Shown one piece after another: positions 8,507-15,259 of a DNA stretch of 32,416 bases (its first letter is position 1; every line of letters begins with the position of its first letter). Position numbers and translations under genes: made by a program. Under the pieces are notes generated by a model that was not told the origin of the DNA, searched no databases, and worked only from the letters and a program-made list of their open reading frames with translations. The DNA lies in assembly GCF_902826915.1 (NCBI RefSeq), contig NZ_CADEGP010000029.1:1-32416 (forward strand). The letters run 5' to 3'. This DNA is from an uncultured Nitrosomonas sp. (GTDB taxonomy: Bacteria > Pseudomonadota > Gammaproteobacteria > Burkholderiales > Nitrosomonadaceae).

Positions 8507-8529
8507 AACTGCCAGACAAACTGGAAGTT
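8507..8529 (-). promoter_or_regulatory. Leader hairpin before hpnO, weak terminator-like
   Basis: On the minus strand AACTTCCAG pairs with CTGGCAGTT (one mismatch, 5-nt loop) and is followed by a run of T ending at 8504. It sits directly before the hpnO ribosome site and could hide the site or act as an attenuator arm. Confidence 0.35.
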
Positions 8530-8548
8530 AGTGTCTACGGGTTCCCTG

Positions 8549-8580
8549 AAAGAAAAAAGGAATACCGCCCCATGGCGGTA
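8549..8580 (-). terminator. Rho-independent terminator or attenuator upstream of hpnO
   Basis: Stem TACCGCC (8563-8569) and GGCGGTA (8574-8580) pair perfectly with a 4-nt loop. Read on the minus strand this is followed at once by TTCCTTTTTTC. It has the form of an intrinsic terminator but points into the hpnO gene, about 60 nt before the start codon. It either ends a short upstream RNA or attenuates hpnO. Confidence 0.55.
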
Positions 8581-9074
8581 TCACTGCAACAAAAATTAGC
8601 TCAGATCATACCATTCATCTACTTATCTTTGCTGCTAAAAACACAACATGATAGGTTATTGTGCCCACCAAAATAACAAGTTTTTACGGTGAGATCTGAT
8701 GTAAAGGGATTATAAACTCAATCGGCGCAGTGATATTTGACACGACAAAATTATGATTAACAAACATACAGAATTCTTCTGTTCAATGGCAACACTTCAT
8801 TATCAATCCAATTTTCGCTAAGCTGCGCATGTTTTCTCAGTACTCCCAGAAATAGAAGTTAAGCAGTTGACTATTAAATGCCTCTAATTTGGTCTTCGAT
8901 GTAAAATAAAAAACAAGCTCTGATCCCTATGGTTTATTTAAATTAGTACATTCCATTAATAGTGGATATGATTCTAGCAGTGTACAAAATTGATTGTTAT
9001 AAGCTATCGTAAAAAAATGTATTTATGCAACGCACAACTTAGCTGATGTTCTGCGAACCTAGGGTTGGTTAAAA

Positions 9075-9545
9075 ATGACAAAATTCAAAGAATTCGATAA
9101 TGATCAGAAAAGCGCCTTTAAGGAATTGTTGTTTATCGTCATGGAACGAAGAATAAAGGAAGAAATAGAATACACAAATCACGTATTTAAGTTCTTAGTA
9201 TTAGGCAATGGCGCGGGAATCGCTTTGCTAGCTGCATTTATGGGAGCTATTGCGGCAACAGGAAATCCTATTTCTGAACTTGTTTCACCTTTATGGAAAT
9301 TTCTTATCGGCGCTACTTTAGCTGCATTTATATATGTACCGCTATTTGCTGTGGCAAGTCAAGCAACCATACATGCAGCGAATCAGATATCTGATTTTTT
9401 CCAAAATAAACTAGATTTTGAAGAAATAGGGAGTTGGAGCTTAAACAGAAAAGGTCTCATAATTGTTCAATTACTTGCCTTAACATCTCTAATTTTGTTT
9501 TTTTGGGGTGTATACCAGTGTATATCTATCTTAGAAAAGTTTTAG
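9075..9545 (+). CDS. Small three-helix membrane protein of unknown function
   Basis: I do not recognise this gene. The 156-residue product has a charged, probably coiled N-terminal helix (about 1-35, rich in K/E/R), then three hydrophobic segments at roughly 38-62, 72-96 and 126-150. A hydrophilic loop (about 97-125) separates the second and third. There is no signal peptide and there are no catalytic motifs. Upstream AGGG is poorly spaced from the ATG. The coding frame is AT-rich like the surrounding spacer, and the gene sits between hpnO (divergent) and the M14 deacylase (convergent, 45 nt apart) in what looks like an accessory stretch between conserved blocks. A membrane anchor or stress/defence role is possible but there is no evidence for one. 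Confidence 0.65.
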   Translation: MTKFKEFDNDQKSAFKELLFIVMERRIKEEIEYTNHVFKFLVLGNGAGIALLAAFMGAIAATGNPISELVSPLWKFLIGATLAAFIYVPLFAVASQATIHAANQISDFFQNKLDFEEIGSWSLNRKGLIIVQLLALTSLILFFWGVYQCISILEKF

Positions 9546-9590
9546 TTTATTTGTCACGATTGGCAGAAAATAAGCAATTTCAATCTAAAT

Positions 9591-10787
9591 TTATTCTGAT
9601 TCCGGTACCGTAGATAAATGCTGAACAATCTGTTTCTTAGCCGGGATATTAATTATTCTGGCGGTTCTTTCTTCGGATTCCTGGATACCGATATGAAAGC
9701 CTGCAAAACCTGGCATAACCACTTGGTCAATCGCCATACCAATAATCCGACCGTTATAAGGTGAGATTATTTCACTGCGCATATTCGTAATGGGGTCTGT
9801 GACGATACCCAGGATATCGTTTTTGTTAATCTTATCTCCCAAATTAACATTGCCAAGCAGAATACCGCCATGATTTACACGCACCCACGCTGAATGATAG
9901 TAAATTGAATCCGGAGTTTCTAATGGCTGAGCCGTTTCTAACATATTCATCCTATCCAATAGAGTTTGAATACTTTTAACACCGTATCGAACGGCCGGTT
10001 CTTGCAATGTCATGGATTTTCCTGCTTCTAAAGTCACCGAAGGAATCCCAATATCGACTGCAGCATGGCGCAGCATCCCTACTGAGCCTTCACTATGAAG
10101 AATGACAGAGATACCAAAAGACTGAGCAAATTCAGCTACGCCCGGTTGCAGTAGATTAGCTCTAACCTGCGGTAGATTGGTTCGATGCGCTGAACCCGTA
10201 TGCAAATCAACGAGAAAGTTACAATGACTGATGATTTCTTTAAAGAATGAATAGGCAATCCGTGCAGCAGAGCTGCCGTGAGGATTCCCCGGAAAAAAAC
10301 GATTGAGGTCGCGGCGGTCCGTCAGATAACGAGAAGAACGCTGGAATCCTTGCAGATTCACAATCGGCACACCAATGATCGTTCCGGACAATAGTTTAGG
10401 ATCAGTGCCATAAAGTACGCGCCTTACAATTTCAATACCATTTAGCTCGTCGCCATGAATCGCAGCTGTCAAGCACAGCACAGGTCCTTCCTGAGCACCG
10501 TTGACGACAAAAATGGGGGTTGGAGTGGAAAGACCATCTGAAGATTGATTAGGCTGCCACGATAACCGCATCGTAGTTGCTGGTGGTATAGCTGTATCCA
10601 ATAACACAAATGCTGTTTTTGGTTGTTCTAAGAATTTAGATTCGGAAGTATGTACGACAGAAGAATCAATTATGGAATCAGAATCCATAATCAACTCGTT
10701 GCTGATGCTATCAGGCTTAAATGTTTGCTGTGAGAATCCATTGATTGCAGTCAATAGAAGAATTAGGCCAACGACTCTTTTTAACAT
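9591..10787 (-). CDS. Exported succinylglutamate desuccinylase/aspartoacylase-family (M14) deacylase
   Basis: A zinc-dependent M14-type amidohydrolase of the AstE/AspA superfamily, 398 residues. A signal peptide is evident (KR then VVGLILLLTAINGFSQ, residues 3-20), so it acts in the periplasm or envelope, unlike cytoplasmic AstE. Zinc ligands are His111 and Glu114 (HGDE) and His196 (DLHTG). The substrate-binding Asn-Arg pair is in DLNRFFPGN (160-168) and the catalytic Glu254 is in VTLEAGKS. The C-terminal about 100 residues (HGGILLGNVNLGDKI, then SPYNGRIIG) look like a barrel-sandwich (biotinyl-lipoyl-like) fold, typical of this subfamily. The substrate is unknown; an N-acyl amino acid or peptide is expected. 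It is a single-gene unit with a strong palindromic operator candidate 74 bp upstream of its start. Confidence 0.87.
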   Translation of the reverse strand: MLKRVVGLILLLTAINGFSQQTFKPDSISNELIMDSDSIIDSSVVHTSESKFLEQPKTAFVLLDTAIPPATTMRLSWQPNQSSDGLSTPTPIFVVNGAQEGPVLCLTAAIHGDELNGIEIVRRVLYGTDPKLLSGTIIGVPIVNLQGFQRSSRYLTDRRDLNRFFPGNPHGSSAARIAYSFFKEIISHCNFLVDLHTGSAHRTNLPQVRANLLQPGVAEFAQSFGISVILHSEGSVGMLRHAAVDIGIPSVTLEAGKSMTLQEPAVRYGVKSIQTLLDRMNMLETAQPLETPDSIYYHSAWVRVNHGGILLGNVNLGDKINKNDILGIVTDPITNMRSEIISPYNGRIIGMAIDQVVMPGFAGFHIGIQESEERTARIINIPAKKQIVQHLSTVPESE

Positions 10788-11372
10788 TGCGCAATCACCC
10801 TATTAATAAACTACCTGCACTAAAGATTAACGACCTATTTCTTAAGCAACCAAATACTAAATTTAATTACAATATACTGTAATTAAATGGTATTGAAAAA
10901 TTAAAACAGAGGTTAATTTACATTACAATTCGTTGTGTCATATATATACAACATAGTTACTGAACTGACGCAGAAAAATTGAGCAAGCTTTTGTTATTCG
11001 ACAGACTTTTTTATCATGTTGCGTGAGTCTTTGTGGCAGAAGCATTGTTAACACCAGCATGCACCGCGAACCGAAGTAATAATGTGCTATCCAGTTGATC
11101 TCATACATGAGATGTCGGACTTAGGTATTTTATGGGGCGCATTCTCTGAGCAATCGCTAAATGACATACTGCAAAGGCGAAAACAGACAACCGTCAAACC
11201 ATTTAGCTGCATTTCAGATGCGACACTACACTCACGACGAAGTCACGCTAAGCGAGCAATATCTGAGTCAATATTCGGATGATTTTTTGTATCCGTCTCA
11301 TGCACATGTTTCATTTGCGTTAAAATTACATCTTTGAGCAGCCTTTATTCGGCAACTACGCGAGAACCTAAC
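10788..11372. other. Divergent intergenic region between M14 deacylase and purM
   Basis: About 585 bp. The left part holds the 28-bp operator candidate. The central and right parts show no repeat, tRNA or hairpin that I can support. A 66-codon open frame at 11082-11282 has no ribosome site or recognisable domain and I do not accept it. The purM promoter must lie in the right end. Confidence 0.5.
10861..10888. promoter_or_regulatory. 28-bp inverted repeat, operator candidate for the M14 deacylase gene
   Basis: ATTTAATTACA (10861-10871) and TGTAATTAAAT (10878-10888) are perfect 11-bp inverted arms around a 6-bp spacer, ending 74 bp upstream of the deacylase ATG. The centre read on the minus strand is TTACAGTATATTGTAA, which contains a -10-like TATATT. 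The size and symmetry fit a dimeric repressor overlapping a promoter. The regulator is not known. Confidence 0.55.
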
Positions 11373-12431
11373 TTGATTTCCTCTAATTCTGATCATCCTG
11401 ATACACAACAATTATCCTATCGTGACGCTGGTGTAGATATCGATGCAGGCGATCAGCTGGTTGCAAATATCAAACCGTTTGCCAAACGCACGTTACGTCC
11501 TGAAGTAATCACCGGAATTGGCGGCTTTGGTGCATTGTTTGAAATTTCCAAGAAATATCATAGCCCTGTTTTAGTTTCAGGCACAGATGGTGTAGGCACC
11601 AAACTTAAACTGGCTTTCCAGCTTGGCCGACACGACACAATAGGTATCGATCTGGTCGCGATGAGCGTAAACGATATTCTGGTGCAAGGTGCCGAGCCGT
11701 TATTTTTCCTCGATTATTTTGCCTGCGGCAAATTGAACGTAGAAACAGCGACTGCAGTTGTTGCCGGTATTGCCAAAGGCTGTGAATTGGCCGGTTGCTC
11801 ATTAATCGGCGGTGAAACGGCAGAAATGCCCGGAATGTATCCAAATGATGAGTATGATTTGGCTGGATTTGCCGTCGGAATTGTTGAGAAAGACCAAATT
11901 ATTAGTGGAACTACGATCCAAACTGGTGACATCGTGCTTGGGCTTGCCTCTAGTGGCGCACATTCCAACGGATATTCGTTGATTCGTAAGATTATTGATA
12001 AAAATCGCATTGACCTATCCACTGACTTGGATGGAAAAACCATTGCTGACATTATCATGGCACCAACGCACATTTATGTACAACCCATATTGAAGCTGAT
12101 CCAGCAATTACCTGTTAAAGGGCTGGCACACATTACCGGCGGCGGATTGATTGAAAATATACCGCGTATTTTACCTGATCAATTCATGGCCGTATTACAC
12201 AAAAATTCTTGGGAAATGCCACCGCTATTTCACTGGCTGCAACAGCAAGGTAATGTTGCAGAATCCGAAATGGCACGGGTGTTCAATTGCGGAATAGGCA
12301 TGGTAATTGTGGTTGCTCCCGGTGATGTTGATAGTGCAACCCAGAGTCTGCGTGCTGAAGGTGAAACAGTGTGGCAAATTGGTGAAATCAAGTCACGCGC
12401 ATCTAATCAAACAGCCACTGTTATTGTTTAA
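11373..12431 (+). CDS. purM: Phosphoribosylformylglycinamidine cyclo-ligase (AIR synthetase)
   Basis: Catalyses the ATP-dependent ring closure of FGAM to aminoimidazole ribonucleotide, step 5 of purine synthesis. The conserved N-terminus [13 protein letters not shown] is present, followed by the ATP/substrate segments [34 protein letters not shown] and [12 protein letters not shown], over the full family length of about 350. No ATG is available near the N-terminus. The frame opens at a TTG at 11334, and a second in-frame TTG at 11373 has GAGA about 7 nt upstream, giving a more usual length. I prefer 11373 but 11334 cannot be excluded. purN follows after 19 nt, so the two are co-transcribed. 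Confidence 0.93.
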   Translation: MISSNSDHPDTQQLSYRDAGVDIDAGDQLVANIKPFAKRTLRPEVITGIGGFGALFEISKKYHSPVLVSGTDGVGTKLKLAFQLGRHDTIGIDLVAMSVNDILVQGAEPLFFLDYFACGKLNVETATAVVAGIAKGCELAGCSLIGGETAEMPGMYPNDEYDLAGFAVGIVEKDQIISGTTIQTGDIVLGLASSGAHSNGYSLIRKIIDKNRIDLSTDLDGKTIADIIMAPTHIYVQPILKLIQQLPVKGLAHITGGGLIENIPRILPDQFMAVLHKNSWEMPPLFHWLQQQGNVAESEMARVFNCGIGMVIVVAPGDVDSATQSLRAEGETVWQIGEIKSRASNQTATVIV

Positions 12432-12450
12432 AGTCTCGCCATTAGAACAT

Positions 12451-13089
12451 ATGGAATCACTGGTTATCCTGATCTCCGGCCGCGGCAGTAATATGCAATC
12501 ACTGCTGGAAGCAAGGGCGCAAATCGATCGCATTACAGTCATCAGTAGCAATCCCGATGCATTGGGTTTAGAAACCGCCAAAAAATATGGTGTTAACACG
12601 AACGTGATTGATCACCGCTCCTATGCCGACCGGCAAACATTTGATACTGCACTGGCAAAATGTATTGACTCGCATCAGCCAAAACTGGTTGCACTGGCTG
12701 GCTTCATGCGTATACTGAGTGATCGCTTTGTGCAACATTTTCAAGGCCGATTAGTGAACATCCATCCTTCATTGCTACCCGCATTCCCGGGTTTAGGAAC
12801 GCATGCGCGCGCACTGCAAGAAGGCATTAGAATCCATGGTTGCACGGTACACTTCGTCACCCCGCAACTGGATCATGGCCCTATTATAATTCAAGCAGCT
12901 ATTCCTGTATTACCCTGGGATACCGAAGAAACATTAGCCACGCGGGTTCTACAGCAGGAACACCATATCTACCCCCGAGCCGTGCGCTGGTTTATGGAAG
13001 ATCGGATCAAATTAATTGAGAATCATGTTGAAGTACTGGACTCCAGCTTCTGTGAAATTACGCTTTATTCACCAGGATTATCCGAATGA
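12451..13089 (+). CDS. purN: Phosphoribosylglycinamide formyltransferase
   Basis: Transfers the formyl group from 10-formyl-THF to GAR, step 3 of purine synthesis. The 212 residues from the ATG at 12451 are the normal PurN length. A longer frame running back into purM is rejected, because MESLVILISGRGSNMQ is the standard N-terminus. The phosphate-binding GRGSNMQSL is at 9-17, SSNPDALGL follows at about 33-41, and the catalytic NIHPSLLPAFPG (Asn and His) and DHGPIIIQ (Asp) motifs are intact. It lies 19 nt after purM, and its end overlaps the next gene by 4 nt (ATGA). Confidence 0.95.
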   Translation: MESLVILISGRGSNMQSLLEARAQIDRITVISSNPDALGLETAKKYGVNTNVIDHRSYADRQTFDTALAKCIDSHQPKLVALAGFMRILSDRFVQHFQGRLVNIHPSLLPAFPGLGTHARALQEGIRIHGCTVHFVTPQLDHGPIIIQAAIPVLPWDTEETLATRVLQQEHHIYPRAVRWFMEDRIKLIENHVEVLDSSFCEITLYSPGLSE

Positions 13090-13808
13090 AATTTATACCT
13101 GCAGTTCTTCTAATAGGAATATTAAGTTTTTCAGTTTCTGTTTATGCAACGGATATACCCTCTCGCATTGAAATCAATTATGCCGTGACGACAGATATCG
13201 GTGAAGGAGAAATCAATGAGGTGATGGAAATCAAACATACTGACGAAGGCAATAGTTATAGTATTAATAGCGAAGCGCAAGCCACTGGAATTTTCAAACT
13301 TTTAGAACCCAATAGGATCATGCGACATAGCGAAGGGATAATTACGGAAGGCGGGTTAAAACCTACTCGTGCTTATGAAAAACGTGGGAAAAAAGCACCT
13401 AGCTTGGCTATATTTGATTGGAATAATCACACGATTACTTTGAGCCATGAGAAGCGGGAAGTACAAGAAAAATTACCCAAAGATACTTTAGATCGGCTAA
13501 GTTTATCTTATAATTTTATGTTTACTCCCTTACCTAAGCACCAGGTAGAACGTCACATAACAAACGGACATAGTTTGGTGTTGTCGCGCTATGCCATCAC
13601 CAAAGAAACACTCAAAACTCCGATTGGAAAGATGAAAACCATTGTATTGACCCGGCAAGAGGATAAAAACTCCAAGCTTAAAAGAATCGTATGGCTTGCG
13701 CTAAACAATCATATGCTGCCTGTTCGCATTGTTTCGACAGAAGAGAATGGCCGTGAAATCGATAAAATAGTCACCGGAATTAATATCAGTTACAAAGCTG
13801 ATCAATAA
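13086..13808 (+). CDS. DUF3108 domain protein, periplasmic
   Basis: Function unknown. The product has 240 residues with a cleavable signal peptide (KF then IPAVLLIGILSFSVSVYA, residues 2-21), so it is exported to the periplasm. The remainder is a beta-rich domain matching the DUF3108 pattern: an N-terminal IEINYAV strand, a GIFKLLEPNRIMRHSEG segment, a conserved YEKRG-then-FDW region (about 97-112) and a C-terminal strand with IVWLAL...LPVRI. The start codon overlaps purN by 4 nt, and this purN-DUF3108 linkage recurs in betaproteobacteria as far as I recall. No link to purine metabolism is obvious; the linkage may only reflect ancestral order. It precedes the rRNA methyltransferase by 37 nt. 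Confidence 0.82.
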   Translation: MKFIPAVLLIGILSFSVSVYATDIPSRIEINYAVTTDIGEGEINEVMEIKHTDEGNSYSINSEAQATGIFKLLEPNRIMRHSEGIITEGGLKPTRAYEKRGKKAPSLAIFDWNNHTITLSHEKREVQEKLPKDTLDRLSLSYNFMFTPLPKHQVERHITNGHSLVLSRYAITKETLKTPIGKMKTIVLTRQEDKNSKLKRIVWLALNNHMLPVRIVSTEENGREIDKIVTGINISYKADQ

Positions 13809-13845
13809 TTCGATCGTTCAGCTACAACTACACATCAGGAAATCA

Positions 13846-15117
13846 ATGCATTTTACGCCTTCTCAACTGGACGCAGTTATTGTTGCCATACGTACTGTAC
13901 TTCCTCTGGAATACCCGGCTGATGGGATTTTGCGGCGTTTCTTCCAGGACAATCCTTTGTTAGGGGCACAGGATCGTGCATTCATTGCAGAAACAGTTTT
14001 CGGCATCCTGCGACACCGTTTTTTTCTTGAAAGCTTGGTGAAAATTGTAACACCACGCGCATTAGCATTAGCGTATTTGGTTAAACTTCAAGGAATGAAT
14101 TTACGCGAATTGGCATCGCTGATCAGCGAAACTGAAATGAAATGGTTGTCAGAAATCAAAGCGATCAAACCGGATGTATTTCCATTAGCGACTCAGGCTG
14201 AATTCCCCGTATGGCTGGTAGAGAAATTACAACATTTTATGTCGGATACAGATATTCTTGATTTAGGACTCTCGCTGCAAAAATCCGCGCCGCTGGATCT
14301 CCGCGTTAACACAATCCTCGCCAAACGCAGCGAAGTGCTGGAATCACTCGAGCAGGAAGGTATTGATGCTCAGGCGACACCTTACTCTCCTTGCGGCATC
14401 AGGCTTGCTGGAAAACCTGCGATCAATCGTCATGCGCTTTTTTTATCGGGAAAAATAGAAGTACAAGATGAAGGAAGTCAATTACTTGGTTATTTGCTGG
14501 CACCCAAGCGCGGCGAAATGGTTGTCGACTTTTGCGCGGGTGCAGGTGGCAAATCATTGCTGCTGGGTGCTTTAATGAATTCAAAAGGGCGCATTTATGC
14601 ATTCGATGTTTCTGAAAAAAGACTAAACAATTTGAAACCACGTTTTAAACGCTCAGGTTTATCTAATTTACATATACAACGAATCACCAATGAGAATGAC
14701 ATAAAGATCAAACGACTGGCTGGAAAAATTGATCGCGTATTGGTCGATGCCCCTTGCAGCGGACTCGGAACTTTGCGTCGCAATCCCGATTTAAAATGGC
14801 GCCAATCGTCACAAAGCATCGATGAACTCAAAACCAAACAAGCCGCTATTCTTGCGGCAGCCGCCAGTTTGCTAAAGCCGGGCGGGCGATTGGTGTATGC
14901 AACATGCAGCTTTTTACCAGAAGAAAATCAAATTGTCATTAACGAATTTCTGACCGCGCATCCTCAGTTTAGCTTGTTGAATTGCTCCGAACTGTTGTCT
15001 CATCAAAAGATACCACTGGATACTGGTGAATTTTTACAATTATTTCCCAAACCACATCAAACGGATGGTTTCTTCGCCGCAGCTTTAACACGAAGTAATT
15101 TGGTGAAACCAGAATAA
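13846..15117 (+). CDS. RsmB/NOP-family RNA (cytosine-C5) methyltransferase
   Basis: An S-adenosylmethionine-dependent RNA m5C methyltransferase, probably acting on 16S rRNA, 423 residues. The N-terminal region (about 1-130) has the AFIAETVFGILRHR pattern of the RsmB NusB-like module. The SAM site is VDFCAGAGGKS (about 228-238). The two catalytic cysteines are Cys304 in VDAPCSGLGTLRRNPDLKW and Cys354 in YATCSFLPEEN. Because a classical rsmB usually sits beside fmt, I leave open whether this is RsmB itself or the purN-linked paralogue seen in betaproteobacteria. The gene ends 5 nt before a full copy of the dispersed repeat and is convergent with hpnN. Confidence 0.9.
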   Translation: MHFTPSQLDAVIVAIRTVLPLEYPADGILRRFFQDNPLLGAQDRAFIAETVFGILRHRFFLESLVKIVTPRALALAYLVKLQGMNLRELASLISETEMKWLSEIKAIKPDVFPLATQAEFPVWLVEKLQHFMSDTDILDLGLSLQKSAPLDLRVNTILAKRSEVLESLEQEGIDAQATPYSPCGIRLAGKPAINRHALFLSGKIEVQDEGSQLLGYLLAPKRGEMVVDFCAGAGGKSLLLGALMNSKGRIYAFDVSEKRLNNLKPRFKRSGLSNLHIQRITNENDIKIKRLAGKIDRVLVDAPCSGLGTLRRNPDLKWRQSSQSIDELKTKQAAILAAAASLLKPGGRLVYATCSFLPEENQIVINEFLTAHPQFSLLNCSELLSHQKIPLDTGEFLQLFPKPHQTDGFFAAALTRSNLVKPE

Positions 15118-15121
15118 AGAT

Positions 15122-15259
15122 TTAACAGGCCAATGAAAAACGTTTTCTAAGCAGCTGACACAAGACGAAAGAGGTGAAAAGCACAGTTTATGCATAATGA
15201 CATTTGCATCTTTTTAACACCGCAACGGCAATGCAGGTAATTTTTCAACAGCCTGCTAA
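15122..15259 (+). repeat. Dispersed intergenic repeat, full copy (copy B), MITE-like
   Basis: 138 bp filling the space between rsmB-like and hpnN. The ends form imperfect terminal inverted repeats: TTAACAGGCCAATGAAAAA at 15122-15140 against TTAGCAGGCTGTTGAAAAA (complement of 15241-15259), 15 of 19 identical. The interior holds GAAAAACGTTTTC, GAAAAGCACAG and ATGCATAATGACATTTGCAT. It is related to copy C (20976-21116) over its whole length and to copy A over its 5' third. The right terminal repeat supplies the TAG stop codon of hpnN. Confidence 0.65.

Larger units (their letters stand above)
8503..9074. other. Divergent intergenic region between hpnO and a small membrane protein gene
   Basis: About 570 bp without a supportable gene. 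Its left end holds the structured hpnO leader (two hairpins). The remainder is AT-rich, with no tRNA and no clear repeat. A minus-strand transcript starting in 8600-8750 and ending at the terminator near 8549 would be a small RNA or leader; this is only a possibility. Confidence 0.5.

Noticed and set aside
11082..11282. 66-codon open frame upstream of purM
   Set aside because: No ribosome site, no recognisable pattern and an erratic composition. It is likely chance in a spacer that must carry the purM promoter.
12307..12450. N-terminal extension of purN into purM
   Set aside because: PurN regularly begins just before the GRGSN phosphate loop; the extension is purM sequence in another frame.
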